From contig CM114271.1 in assembly GCA_050084515.1 (NCBI GenBank), positions 41,478,001-41,542,000 of the forward strand: DNA of 64,000 nt, read 5' to 3'. The position numbers were made by a program, and so were the translations under genes. The notes beneath the pieces were generated by a model. That model was not told the origin of the DNA. It did not search any database and was given only the letters and a program-made list of their open reading frames with translations. Positions 1-9,846 of the stretch are shown in pieces (positions within the stretch are counted from its first letter, which is position 1; the number at the start of each line of letters is the position of its first letter). Source of the DNA: Blasia pusilla (lineage: Eukaryota; Marchantiophyta; Marchantiopsida; Blasiales).

Positions 1-1042
1 AGATTTTTTCGAACGATGATGGTGTTTGTAAAAGTTTTCTGAATATCTTTTTTTGTCTTGTCGATTATGATCGTCTATGTACTCCGACAGTTCAAATTGC
101 AACCTGTCGGATTGCCACACGTTGCAACTTTTCACTTTTTGACCACTGCACCTTTTTAACCACTTCCAGGCAATCTGTTGGATTCCGACAAGTTGGTTGC
201 GTGAGTGATCAGACTCTTTCTCTATTAGTCCAACTTTAGAGGCATTCTAGCGGGCTTCTTCACTTTGGCACCTTCCCCTAGTTTCGTCAAACAAGTCTTA
301 GGCTTCCTCTTTTCTCTAAGACGTGTTGGATTCCTACTACCTATCGGATTGCCATGATTGTGTCTCCAAGGACAGAGCACATATTGATACTTGATGGGTG
401 TCACCTTGTAGAGCGTACAAGATTTACTGCCAAGGAAGGCGGTGGGACTCAAATCAGGTTACATGGGACCGTTATGGTGTACCTAGGGGGGTGCCAAGGC
501 TCTCGAATTCGCCAACATTTTCGATCCCCGTCTACAATCGGCCAAAGGAGCCACTTGTATCCCACGACATTCCTTTTGTACAGGAACCTATGAGAGTTAG
601 GAGTAAAATTGTAGATGATGAGGCTAAAGAAATCATAGACTAGATCAAATGTACATTTCTGAGCAGCTTCGGATGTAATAAAGGACAAAATTTTTTCAAA
701 CGATAATAGTGTTTGTAAAAGTTTGCTGAATATTTTTTTTTGGACTTGTCGATTTTGTTCGTCTAGCTACTCAGAATTTTTATTTTGCAACCCGTCGGAT
801 TCTGACGGGTTGCAACTTTTCACTTTTTCACCACTACAACTTTTTACCCATTTCCAGGCAAGCTGTCAGATTCCGGCAGGTTGGCTGCTTGAGTGATTGG
901 ACTCTTTCCCTATGAGACCAACTTCTGAGGCATTGTGGTGGGCTTCTTTACTTTTGGCTCGTTCCCCTTATATCGTCAAACCAGTCATAGGCTTCTTTTC
1001 TTCTCTAAGAGGTGCTGGATTCCTACTACCTGTCGGATTGCC
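1..1042. repeat. Diverged direct duplication (about 350 bp, two copies)
   Basis: Positions about 3-354 and 685-1042 are two copies of one sequence in the same orientation, similar along their whole length but with many substitutions. Each copy contains the near-palindromic CCGTCGGA-type motif. The 330 bp between them (355-684) can be read as short open frames, for example 398-643 plus, that I do not recognise. This looks like old transposon-derived DNA upstream of the MULE remnant. Confidence 0.7.
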
Positions 1043-2838
1043 GTTTCGGATTCCCAACCAGTTGGATTTTCGTGGGTGCAGGATGGAATGGAATCACTTC
1101 TCAAAATCTTTCCTTTGTTATGGTGAGTTTTCTTGCAAGGGGTGCAAGCCATCTGAATTCGACGGGTTGCAAGAGTTGCAACCTGTAAAATTCCGACGGA
1201 TTGGGAGGGGTGCAGCTTCTCAATTTCTCAGATTTAGGATCTGAATGAAGGGACATCAGTTCCTCTTTACTCCAAACAGCTAACAATCTTTTGGTTCAAT
1301 TATCGTCTCGTTTGTTCACATTTCACAAATTTGGTCTTGAGCAGACACCATTCATTATGGGGCAATTCAAGGGAGGCCATTATAGCAAGCAAAAAAGACG
1401 TACGCATCCGGGTGAGGTCTCATGACACATTAACACTTTAGAGACACTTGGGAATGGGGGAAGCTCAACAATTCTCATTCTGGTACTGTGTTGCCAATGG
1501 TTTTCCATAATGTATGATGAGTATTGATGCCTGGTCAAGAAGAGTCAACAATCATTTACAGGCATTTCCTTGTGCCTTTCTTTTGCAAGAAGAGATGTCA
1601 ATCCATAATGTCAACCAAATATTCCGAGAAGTTAAACCTTGAAAAGCACCGCAGTCTGTTGAGACCATCGTTAGAGTCTTTATTTGAATCTTTCATTGAG
1701 ATGAGATTGCTACTTTTGGTCAAATTATTTGCCAATGGTCCTCCAAAAAAAATACCCTTCGGCACAGCTTATTGTAGACTGAGACAAGCAATGTGAAGAA
1801 ACTTAGGCTCACATGGAGAGTGATGGAAAAATGTTTGTAGTGGTCTTATGATATCTACTTGTTTTTCGCCCCTTGGAAAAAGAGGTTTCTTTAGGCCCGA
1901 ATGTGGACTACTACATACTCTCTTCTTAAGATTTCATGAATTTGAAAGCAAACAAAAATTTCAAATATGTCAAAAAGTTTTGAAGAGAGAAGGCGGATTT
2001 GGCCCTTTTTTTTAAAGAGAGACTCTCCTCTCTTCCTCCTTCCTGCCAGAATACCAGCCCCCCGTCGGAGGTCGACGGGTTGCACGCTTCCCTCATCTTG
2101 GAAAAATAGGCGAGGTATCTAGGCAACCCGTCGGTTACAGAAAATTTGCACTCTTTTCTATCCCTCGGGTAACAATGCGACAACGGATAGTTCGGAGGCA
2201 ACCTCTTGCAATCCGACGGGTCACAAGGTCTACCCTGAGTTGGACAATCCCGTAACAATCCCCAAGAATTAGTTACCTTAGCAAATGCAAGCGATGTCTC
2301 GTGTTTGATGTTAGCAAAATCGTCTCAAAAGACCATTGTTTGGCATGAAGGGGGTACCAACCCAACGGCCTCAGACGGCTTCCAATTTGCATTGGGACAC
2401 GGAAACAAAAAACGGAACTGGATGTTTCGAAACCCACGTCTCTGATTCCCAAATTCTGCAACCCATCGGACTCGGACACGTTGCAATAGAGTTGAATCCA
2501 TCTTGTCAGACAATCTCACCTACCAAACTTCATCTTGTTAGTCAAATTTTGTCATGAGAATCTGAGTCCCTATTCACTATAAATTGAACATTCTCATTCC
2601 TATTCTCATTCTCATACCCATTCTTATCCTCATTCTTATTCTCACTCTCCTCTTGGTGGAATCTTCTGGGAATGGATAATTATGTGAAGCTCACTTATGG
2701 CAGTCATCTAGCGGCCCTTCCTCAATCAGAAATCGTTTGACCGCAACCTTGTGAGTCTTTCATACTAGTGGATGAAAATTTTCTCTCAGTTCGATTTCTT
2801 CTCCAAATTGGAACCATCTTTGTGTCCAAGGATGTTGG
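1043..2838. other. Non-coding stretch with dispersed palindromic motifs
   Basis: No convincing gene is visible. The stretch holds further copies of the CCGTCGGA/TCCGACGGG motif near 1159-1206, 2061-2084, 2122-2136, 2203-2224 and 2458-2486, and a simple ATTCTC-type run at about 2590-2650. A purine/pyrimidine-rich block at about 1985-2060 weakly resembles, in inverted orientation, the block at 7020-7090. The two could be remnants of long MULE terminal inverted repeats. Confidence 0.4.
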
Positions 2839-4571
2839 GTGGACGGTACGGAGGACATAATAGGTGAGACAATCCAGCCAGTGATTGCAGACCGTAAAGT
2901 ATGGAATCTCCTACCTCTAACAAATGGTCAATACAAAGTTTACGGCTTGCTTCTGAATTCCTCAGTTTCCCAAGTAGACGGTCGAGAATTTCCTAGTGCA
3001 CCGAGCTCTACTTTTGCAACTCCTAGCTCAATAGATCTGGCATCGACTCCAACTTCACACGTTCGTTACAATGTTGTACTTCCTGAAGAAATTCTTGATG
3101 TTGTCAACCTCAGTGGATCTGTCGGACACCAACCGGGCCCTCTGTCCGCCTACTCGTTCCTCTTGCGAATATCAGGCAATAGTTTGCTATCGTCTCTGGC
3201 CTTGAAAATTTTCAAGCACATTCTTGTCGACCAGTTGCCGCCCACATATGATGGTAATTGCATTTTTGAGTTGCCTCCACTTGCTGCTCCTGCTCAAAAG
3301 AAAGATGGAGGACGCTTGAAGGGTATGGACAGAAAGTCTGATTGTCATCGATGGTACACAATTCAACGGACTAGTGCTTCAACTCCTGATGGTCCTTGGA
3401 TTGTCTCCCGCCGCCAATGCGTTGGAGCCTTGGAGTGTAGAAGTCCAGCATGCCCGTATCTAGAGCGCAACGGGCGGGTCAATACGTCGTAATTCCCTCC
3501 CAAGAATGCAGAAACTCCATATGAGGTCGGTGCCACCATACCGCCGGGAGGCCATCGATGTCCTCATTGTCAGGCATCCCCTTCCCGCGTTGGAGCGTGT
3601 CTTGCATGCATATTTTTAATTGTCCACGACTTGGGTTCCACGTCAGAGTACACAAGGTTGGCAGTTCATGTTGGCTCCCAAACTCATCCTGTGACCGATT
3701 CAATTCAGAGACACATCAAGGAGGATGTGGCAAAGAAAGTGGCCGAAGTCTACAGAAACTCTCCGGGTTCAAAGCCCGGAGTGATCAAGTTAACAACATC
3801 ATCACAAGTTTGTGAACAACTGCTTGGAATCCCTAGACAAGGCGAGATCACGGTTGTTGAGGAGAAACAACTTTGGGAAAATCTCGCATTACTCGCTGAT
3901 CCTAAATGCTTCCGGAATTTGCTGCGTCAAATATGGGTACTAGATGGACAGACGGACGAAATGGATGCCATTTCCAGAATCAAGGCCAACTCCAGATTTC
4001 CATTCATTCAGAGATGACATTCATGGGCCAAGGAGGTGAAGGATCCAGGGCCTATGTCTTCAAAATGTCAACGACAGGTCCGTCGAGTGGCCTCGATCTT
4101 ATAGATTGAATGAGGGAAGGGGAAGATCTTTACGGCAGGTGGGTAAGCTTTGATATTTGCTACAGAGTGTTGAACGAATGGTTGACAATGGGCGCTCACA
4201 TTTATGACCATGTGGAGAAGGGACTCAAAAATATATTTGTCTGTGAAGTAAAAGCAGAAGACGTTGGCAGTTTGAAGATGTGTTGGTTACTCTTATTGGA
4301 GGTGCTGAAGGAAAACAAAAGGCCACCTCCGGAAATTTATGGGTTCATGGCGGACAATGCACAACCTGGGTGGATTGCTATCAGGGAAGTGTTTTTAGGT
4401 GGGGAGGTTCAACTGGAGAGAGAAAGGTCGGATGCTTTCCATTGGCAACAGTCTGTGACCCAGTACACCAAATCTTGCATCAAGGAGCATAAGAGGATGG
4501 AGCATGTCACTCTACTCCAACGCTGCAAGGACATCAAAACCTTGAAACAGGCCATGGAATGCCAACAATAA
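2839..4571 (+). pseudogene. MULE-type transposase, N-terminal and catalytic part (broken)
   Basis: Three open stretches in different frames (2839-3492, 3631-4017, 4110-4571) together look like a Mutator-like transposase. The first ends in a cysteine-rich segment (RQCVGALECRSPACPYLERN) typical of a zinc-binding N-terminal domain. The third contains VSFDICYRVLNEWLTMG and YGFMADNAQPGWIAIREVF, which fit the MULE DDE domain, where the second conserved Asp lies in the FMADNA context. Frameshifts and stops near 3490, 4015 and 4108 show it is not functional, unless some breaks are introns. Family membership is inferred from motifs; the exact MULE subfamily cannot be given. Confidence 0.65.
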
Positions 4572-4799
4572 ATTCATGGATGATGGAGGAAACATGCAAT
4601 TGAGAGGAAGTACAAAGAGTTATGCTCTTGGCTGTGTTGGTGGACTGTACGAATGAGACAATGGGGAAACTTCATGCGGAAGGTGAGTTCACTAATTTGT
4701 CTCGCTGAAAATTGTTTGAAGAGTTGCAGCTAAAGTTGAGAAGTGTGGGCACTATAGGGATTTCAAACCAAAGAAACCAAGAAACTTGTCAGAAATGAC

Positions 4800-5150
4800 A
4801 GGTTGCGTGAGTGTTCAACCCGTCGCTTACCAACGAGTTGCCTGAGTGTGCAACCAGTCGGAAACCGACGGGTTGCAAGTCGCATGGACAAATTTACTTG
4901 CAACCCGTCGAAATCGGACGGGTTGACGGGTTCCTTGAGAGTGCAACCAATTGGAAAAGGACGGGTTGATGGGTTGCTTGAGTATGCAACCAGTTGGAAA
5001 AGGATGGGTTGCAAGTCGCATGGCCAAATTTACTTGCAACCTGTCGAAATCCGACGGATTGCACTAGGGAGTTTCTAGGTGTTGCAACACGTCAGGAACC
5101 GACAGGTCGCAAGGTTATTCATGGGATGCCTTGGCCTTGCAACCCGTCTG
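4800..5150. repeat. Cluster of CCGTCGGA/TCCGACGGG near-palindromes inside the MULE
   Basis: At least eight spaced copies of a short motif alternate between the CAACCCGTCGRAA form and its reverse complement TCCGACGGGTTGCA, separated by roughly 25-60 bp. The segment around 4868-4905 is partly repeated at about 5009-5045. It lies between two coding parts of the MULE remnant, so it may be intronic or an inserted repeat block. Confidence 0.75.
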
Positions 5151-5207
5151 GTTCTGAAAAGTAGCTTATTTCTTTGACTTCTGAGCTATTTTTGTTCCCT
5201 TCTCACA

Positions 5208-6700
5208 TTGGGGTCGTTGCAAGGATTGAACATTCATGAAAATGCCCTCTGCCCCAACACAAGTGGAGCAGAAAGTGTTCATTCCTCTTGGAGGTCGTCA
5301 CAAGCATGCCAAAGAATTTCACTTGTGGAGGCATGCCAACAAGACCAAGCAAGAGCAATGCTTCAGTGTGCAACATCCCATATCTTCCTCATAAAAGCCA
5401 TAACAAAAGGAAGGGGGCCTTCGATCTACGAGCTCTATGTCAGGGCAGCTGTGAGATCGGGTGATGAGAAACTCTATGTGGAAGCCTTCAACCGGTGCAT
5501 AGCAAGAACTCCCCTCGAGCAAGACGTACACATTGGTGGGGATATTTGTGGGCGCGTTTCAAGACGTCCCATACAGATGGTGGTAGAGCAGTCCGAGCAA
5601 AACTCGTGGAGACCACATAAGTATCTTGACTTCACGCAGGTGAAGAGACAGCATCGAGGAACGAATCCGGTGATTGATTTGGATGAGGAAATTACACCGC
5701 CCAGGTATTGGGGGACCCCGGATTGCTCCCAAATCCGTGATGCAGTAACTTCTCCCAAATCAGTGAATGTTTTATTTCAAAAGCCCTCCGTTGCTAGAAG
5801 TTCGCAACATCCGATTGCTGGGGTGGTTCAACAGTATGGGATTCCGGTCATGGAGGTGGATTGCAACCTGAAATGGTGGCATATATCTCGGAGCAACCCC
5901 GGACGTGGATCCACTTGCAGGGCAGGATCTGATGGCATGAGGAGAGCATACGTCACTTTCCTAAATAAGAACTGTACAAGGACTAGATATATGACCACTG
6001 CGTGGGTTTTGGGGACTCAAAACCTTTGATCGTTTCACGAGGACCGTGGATCAAGTGAAGTACTTCTTCTGCCCAAATGAATCTTGGGATTTCCGCAAGT
6101 CTTATCCGGCTGCCACTAGAGCTCCGGGGAATACCCCCATGATTTGGCCCATTGCCGCAGGTACAAATTGCACTCAAGACGAAGTGGACAATCTTACAAG
6201 TGCCGGTTTCAGACTCATAGACGGAGGAAGTTCGGAGCATGTTCGTATTATAGAGACCTTCGCATTTTATATTCAACCCAAGATTGATGTCAACATGTAC
6301 CCGGAGAAGGTGGATGATCTCAATCCACTATTTCTGTTTGAGTCTAGAAATGGGGTGAAGAGAAACAGAATGTGTAGGCCAACAGTGGAGAGAGCAAAGC
6401 GAATTGCATCAGCTCGAGAGGCAAAAATGGAGATCATCGCCACAAAAGATGTCCACAGTGGCAATGGAATAGGAAGGATGTATTGGGTCAGGAACAACAC
6501 TGTAAATTCAAGTGTCAAAGGGGTGTATGTGATGCACATCCGTTGCTTTCCCACATGTTCATGTGATGACTTTGTCCAAAGAGAGACAAGTAAGCAAAAG
6601 GTATTTCCCTTGTAAGCACATGTACTATGTGTTGCTTGTAGTTTTAAGAGAGTGGGAGGTAGGAGTAGGAATCCACCAACCAATTCTGTCCCTCAAAGAA
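5208..6700 (+). pseudogene. MULE-type transposase, C-terminal part with SWIM zinc finger (broken)
   Basis: Two frames (5208-6029 and about 6010-6610) continue the MULE transposase. The C-terminal part carries a SWIM finger: CxC at 6556-6564 (TCSCDDF context) followed by CKH at 6611-6619 in the next frame, so one single-base frameshift falls inside the finger at about 6610. SWIM fingers are a regular C-terminal domain of MULE transposases and help identify the element. Another frameshift lies near 6010. Upstream residues about 5208-5700 are not recognisable by motif. The whole element is decayed and I expect no activity. Confidence 0.65.
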
Positions 6701-7128
6701 GTGCGAAGTATTCTAAACAAACCACTTTGAGGATGCAAAATGAGGTTTTAGATTGTACTTTCATTTTTCCAGAACCTTCACTTTGAGTTTGAACTCTATT
6801 CAGCCCAAGGCAAATGATAGATTTTTTCCAGACCTTGGATGGAAAAAGTGATTGGTTCCACACTTATGATTCCACTGATTTTTCAGTTTTCTAAATTTTG
6901 TGCAATTTGCAACTGTCGGAGTCAAAGGAGTTGCCAAAATGTGGAAGAGGAAAAAAAAAACTATGGGGGTGCTTAAGAACTGAGCAGAAAAGTGCAAAAA
7001 AATTCACACCAAAAGTTTCCTCTCTTCAACCCAACGGAAACTCTCTTCAAATCGCAGGAAACTCTCTTAAAAAAAAGTATCTCTTTCGGTTGAAGGTAGT
7101 TTCCTCTCTTCCTCTCCTCTTACCGCAC
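6701..7128. other. Non-coding junction between MULE and gypsy fragment
   Basis: No gene is seen. The stretch has repeated AACTCTCTTC-like blocks at 7018-7070. Gypsy-like coding sequence starts abruptly at about 7128, so that element is truncated on its 5' side here. Confidence 0.5.
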
Positions 7129-7890
7129 CTTGATTGGAGCATGTTGGGGCTTGGAGCGGTGCTCACCCAGCATGATGATGAGGGTAGAGAGTTCGTGGTG
7201 GCTTACGCTAGCCGCTCGAACAACGTTGCAGAGGCAAAGTACAACTCGTATGAGGGTGAGTGCTTGGTTGCAGTGTGGGCTGTCACGCATTTCAGGTGTT
7301 ACTTATTTGGAAACCTCTTTACCATCATCACTGATCATCAACCAATGAAGTGGTTCATGGAGTCCGACAATCTTATAGGGAAGCTTGCGAGATGGGCTTT
7401 GTAGTTGCAGGAGTATGATTTTCAGGTGGTACAAAGACCTGGGACGCTCAACCAGGATGCAGATGGGTTGAGTCGTAACCCATGCCCGAGTGAGCGAGAT
7501 GCGATTGGAACTAGATGGCATGGAGAGAGTGATGAGGAGTCAGTGCTAGGATGGCACGCGTCAAACTATTTAGGCATGTTGGCTATGGAGAGCCAGAGTG
7601 TGGAGACTTTGATGGCGAGGTCTAGTGGAGAGTCCTTGGATCCCGAGTCCAGTGAGGAGATGACAGGTGGCCGAGATATTCATGATGATGGAGTAGTCTT
7701 GGAGTACCTTTGTACTAGCAGCATTGCGAGTATCGTGGGTGCTAGAGAGCGCGATCAGATCCTACAACGGGCCACACGGTTCTGTTGGGAGGGGACATAT
7801 GTTTTGAGTTTGGGAGGATGGCAGAGTACGCGTAGTGCCACATCCTTTGCAAAGAGCACGACTAGTACAACATGCCCATAAGGAGTTGGG
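7129..7890 (+). pseudogene. Ty3/gypsy RNase H fragment
   Basis: The frame beginning LDWSMLGLGAVLTQHDDEG and running through AYASRSNN, YEGECLVAVWAV and ITDHQPMKWF is the reverse-transcriptase-linked RNase H of a Ty3/gypsy element. It is interrupted by a stop at 7402-7404 and resumes with LQEYDFQVVQRPGTLNQDADGLSRNP, the usual end of this domain. Reverse transcriptase is missing upstream. Wording of the motifs matches the minus-strand gypsy copy at 44421-44762, so it belongs to the same family as the methyltransferase-bearing elements. Confidence 0.85.
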
Positions 7891-8675
7891 TCACTTTGGG
7901 GTGAAGCGGATGTACAGCTTGCTCCAGATTCAGTATTGGTGGCGAGGCATGCAGACTGACGTTCAACAGTTTGTTGCCATGTGCATGGTGTGTGATTGGG
8001 TCCGAGCTTCGTTCAATGCTCCGACTCCATAGTTGCATCCATTACCGATCATGGGCTTAGGGTATAGATGGAGTTTGGATTTTGCAAGATCTTTGCCTTT
8101 GATGGAGCGTCACAGTCATTATGTGTTGGTGATGGTCGAGCACTTTTCGGAGTGGATCAAGTTGGTTGCATTGCCTAACAAAGCAAGTAAGGGAGTAGCT
8201 TATGCCTTCCTTGACAGAGTATTGAGTCATTATGGCGCATCAGCTGAGGTGTTGACACACCAAGGTATCGAGTTTCGCGGTGAGTTCCAGGCCTTGTGTG
8301 ATCTAGCGCTGATCGACCACCGCAAGACTTTGCGAGATCATCCCAAGGCGGATGGATTAGCAGAGAGAGTTGTGCGGACGATGTAGAGGGGTTTACGCAA
8401 GTATGGCTTGCATAGAGGTCACCTAGGAGATTGGGACCTCCAGTTGCACTGGATTGGCGATGGGATACAAATTCAGCAGGCAGGCATCCTTAGCGTCTTT
8501 TTCATCGTACTTGCTACTTCATGGCCGAGAGTGAGATTTACCTGGGGCCATTTATCAAGATGCTGGTGAGGTGCTCGACCTTGATGACCCAGATGTATGG
8601 ATACGAGCATGTTCTTAGAGGGTTGAGTTGTTTCGGAGAGTGATGCCCATGACGTTCGAGAATTTGGCGATTGCC
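7835..8675 (+). pseudogene. Ty3/gypsy integrase fragment
   Basis: An HHCC-type zinc-binding N-terminus is visible (HKELGHFGVKRMYSLL ... CMVCDWV), then the core with WSLDFA (first Asp), VLTHQGIEF, and LAERVVRTM (Glu). The second catalytic Asp, normally in a TDQG context, is His here (codon 8258-8260). In-frame stops occur at 8030-8032 and 8384-8386. Coding similarity to the other family copy ends at about 8675, where LTR-like sequence takes over, so the PHD-finger region seen at 43457-43684 is not present. Dead copy. Confidence 0.85.
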
Positions 8676-9831
8676 AAGTCCCTGACCCCTACTCCCTTGG
8701 GCCCCAACTCCCTAACTCCTGAGAGAAAACAGGAAAATAAGCGAGCGGCGAGTAGGAGGAGAATGTAGTGTGTGCAAGCTTCTCTGGATTGCAATGGCAC
8801 AAGAATGAGGTGCGAGATCGAGCACATGAGGATTGAGGACCGAGTCCCCACTCCCCAACTCTCTTCCGAGTCCCAAGTCCCGAGTCCCTAACTCCTACAG
8901 CAGGGATGAGGCTTGGATGAGCGTCTAAGACTTTGAGTGAGTCACACTCGCCTGTCCAACTCCCGGAACTCGATGAGGTGTGTCCGACAGCCAATTTCTT
9001 CCACTTTTTGTAACCTATGGTACGGTGGCAGCAAGCAGTACAACTGAGCAACATGGAGCAGCGTGAATTAGCGATTGAGCAGCAAGAGAAATAGAGCATT
9101 GAGCAAACATAATAAGAACTAAGCAATCACGACAATGAGCGCTGACAGCAGTGAGGAGTAAAGACAATGACGAGCTAGCAACGAGGCACCGAGGACGAGC
9201 GAGCAAGGAGGCGCCGAGGACGAGCAAGCAACGAGGCGCCGAGGACGAACGAGCAACGAGGCGCCGAGGACGAACGAGCAACGAGGCGCCGAGGACGAAC
9301 GAGCAACGAGGCGCCGAGGACGAACGAGCAACGAGGCGCCGAGGACGGTGTCACGGTGAGGACTCAAGGAGTAAGCACTAAGCACACCGAGCAGCCACCA
9401 ACGAGGCGCCCAGGACGACGACGAGCAACACGGCTAGCAGAAGTAAGCAGAGACGCAACCACGAGCATTCAGGAAGGAGAGAGGAGAAAATGAAAGCCGA
9501 GACTCGGGTTGCAAATGCCTCGAGCTCAGTCGATCCCTACTCCCCGGCCTCCCTCTCTCCCGAGTCCCGACTCTCGAGGTGTGAAGTTGTGAACTGCCGC
9601 TCTAGAGTTGCTCAAAGGTAGAATGCCCTCAAGGCCTCTCCTCTTCCTTTATATACTTAGAGATAGGTACAATGAAGACAAATTAGCTCTACCTATCCTT
9701 ATGCCACATGTCCTACTCTCATAGCATGAGAGAATCTCCTTTGGAGTCTAATGTCCCAACCTCATATTCCTCAACCTCATCCTTATCTCCCTTTTCACCA
9801 ACCTATGGATCCCCTGAGCTGGAGAGTTACA
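8675..9831 (+). repeat. Ty1/copia-type LTR (5' LTR or solo)
   Basis: A block rich in GAGTCCCGAGTCCC-like runs directly abuts the gypsy integrase and ends just before a canonical copia primer-binding site at about 9832. It includes a TATA-like TATATACTT at about 9651. I set the left edge where gypsy similarity stops; the exact TG start is not certain. No copia coding region follows, so this is a truncated element. Confidence 0.6.
9175..9410. repeat. 25-bp minisatellite within the copia LTR
   Basis: About eight tandem copies of a 25-bp unit containing GAGCAACGAGGCGCCGAGGA lie here. The central four are identical and the outer ones diverge. Because 25 is not divisible by three, the array is open in several frames, which explains the arginine-rich frames across it; they should not be taken as genes. 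Confidence 0.9.
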
Positions 9832-9846
9832 ATGGTATCAGAGCAA
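9832..9846 (+). promoter_or_regulatory. Copia primer-binding site (initiator tRNA-Met)
   Basis: The sequence TGGTATCAGAGC is the standard plant Ty1/copia primer-binding site, complementary to the 3' end of initiator tRNA-Met. It places the end of an LTR at about 9831. Confidence 0.8.

Noticed and set aside
3760-3790. tRNA-like T-arm (CCGGGTTCAAAGCCCGG)
   Set aside because: It lies inside MULE coding text, and no matching acceptor, D or anticodon arms are found around it.
9151-9385. Arginine-rich and serine-rich frames on both strands
   Set aside because: They come from the 25-bp minisatellite in a copia LTR.
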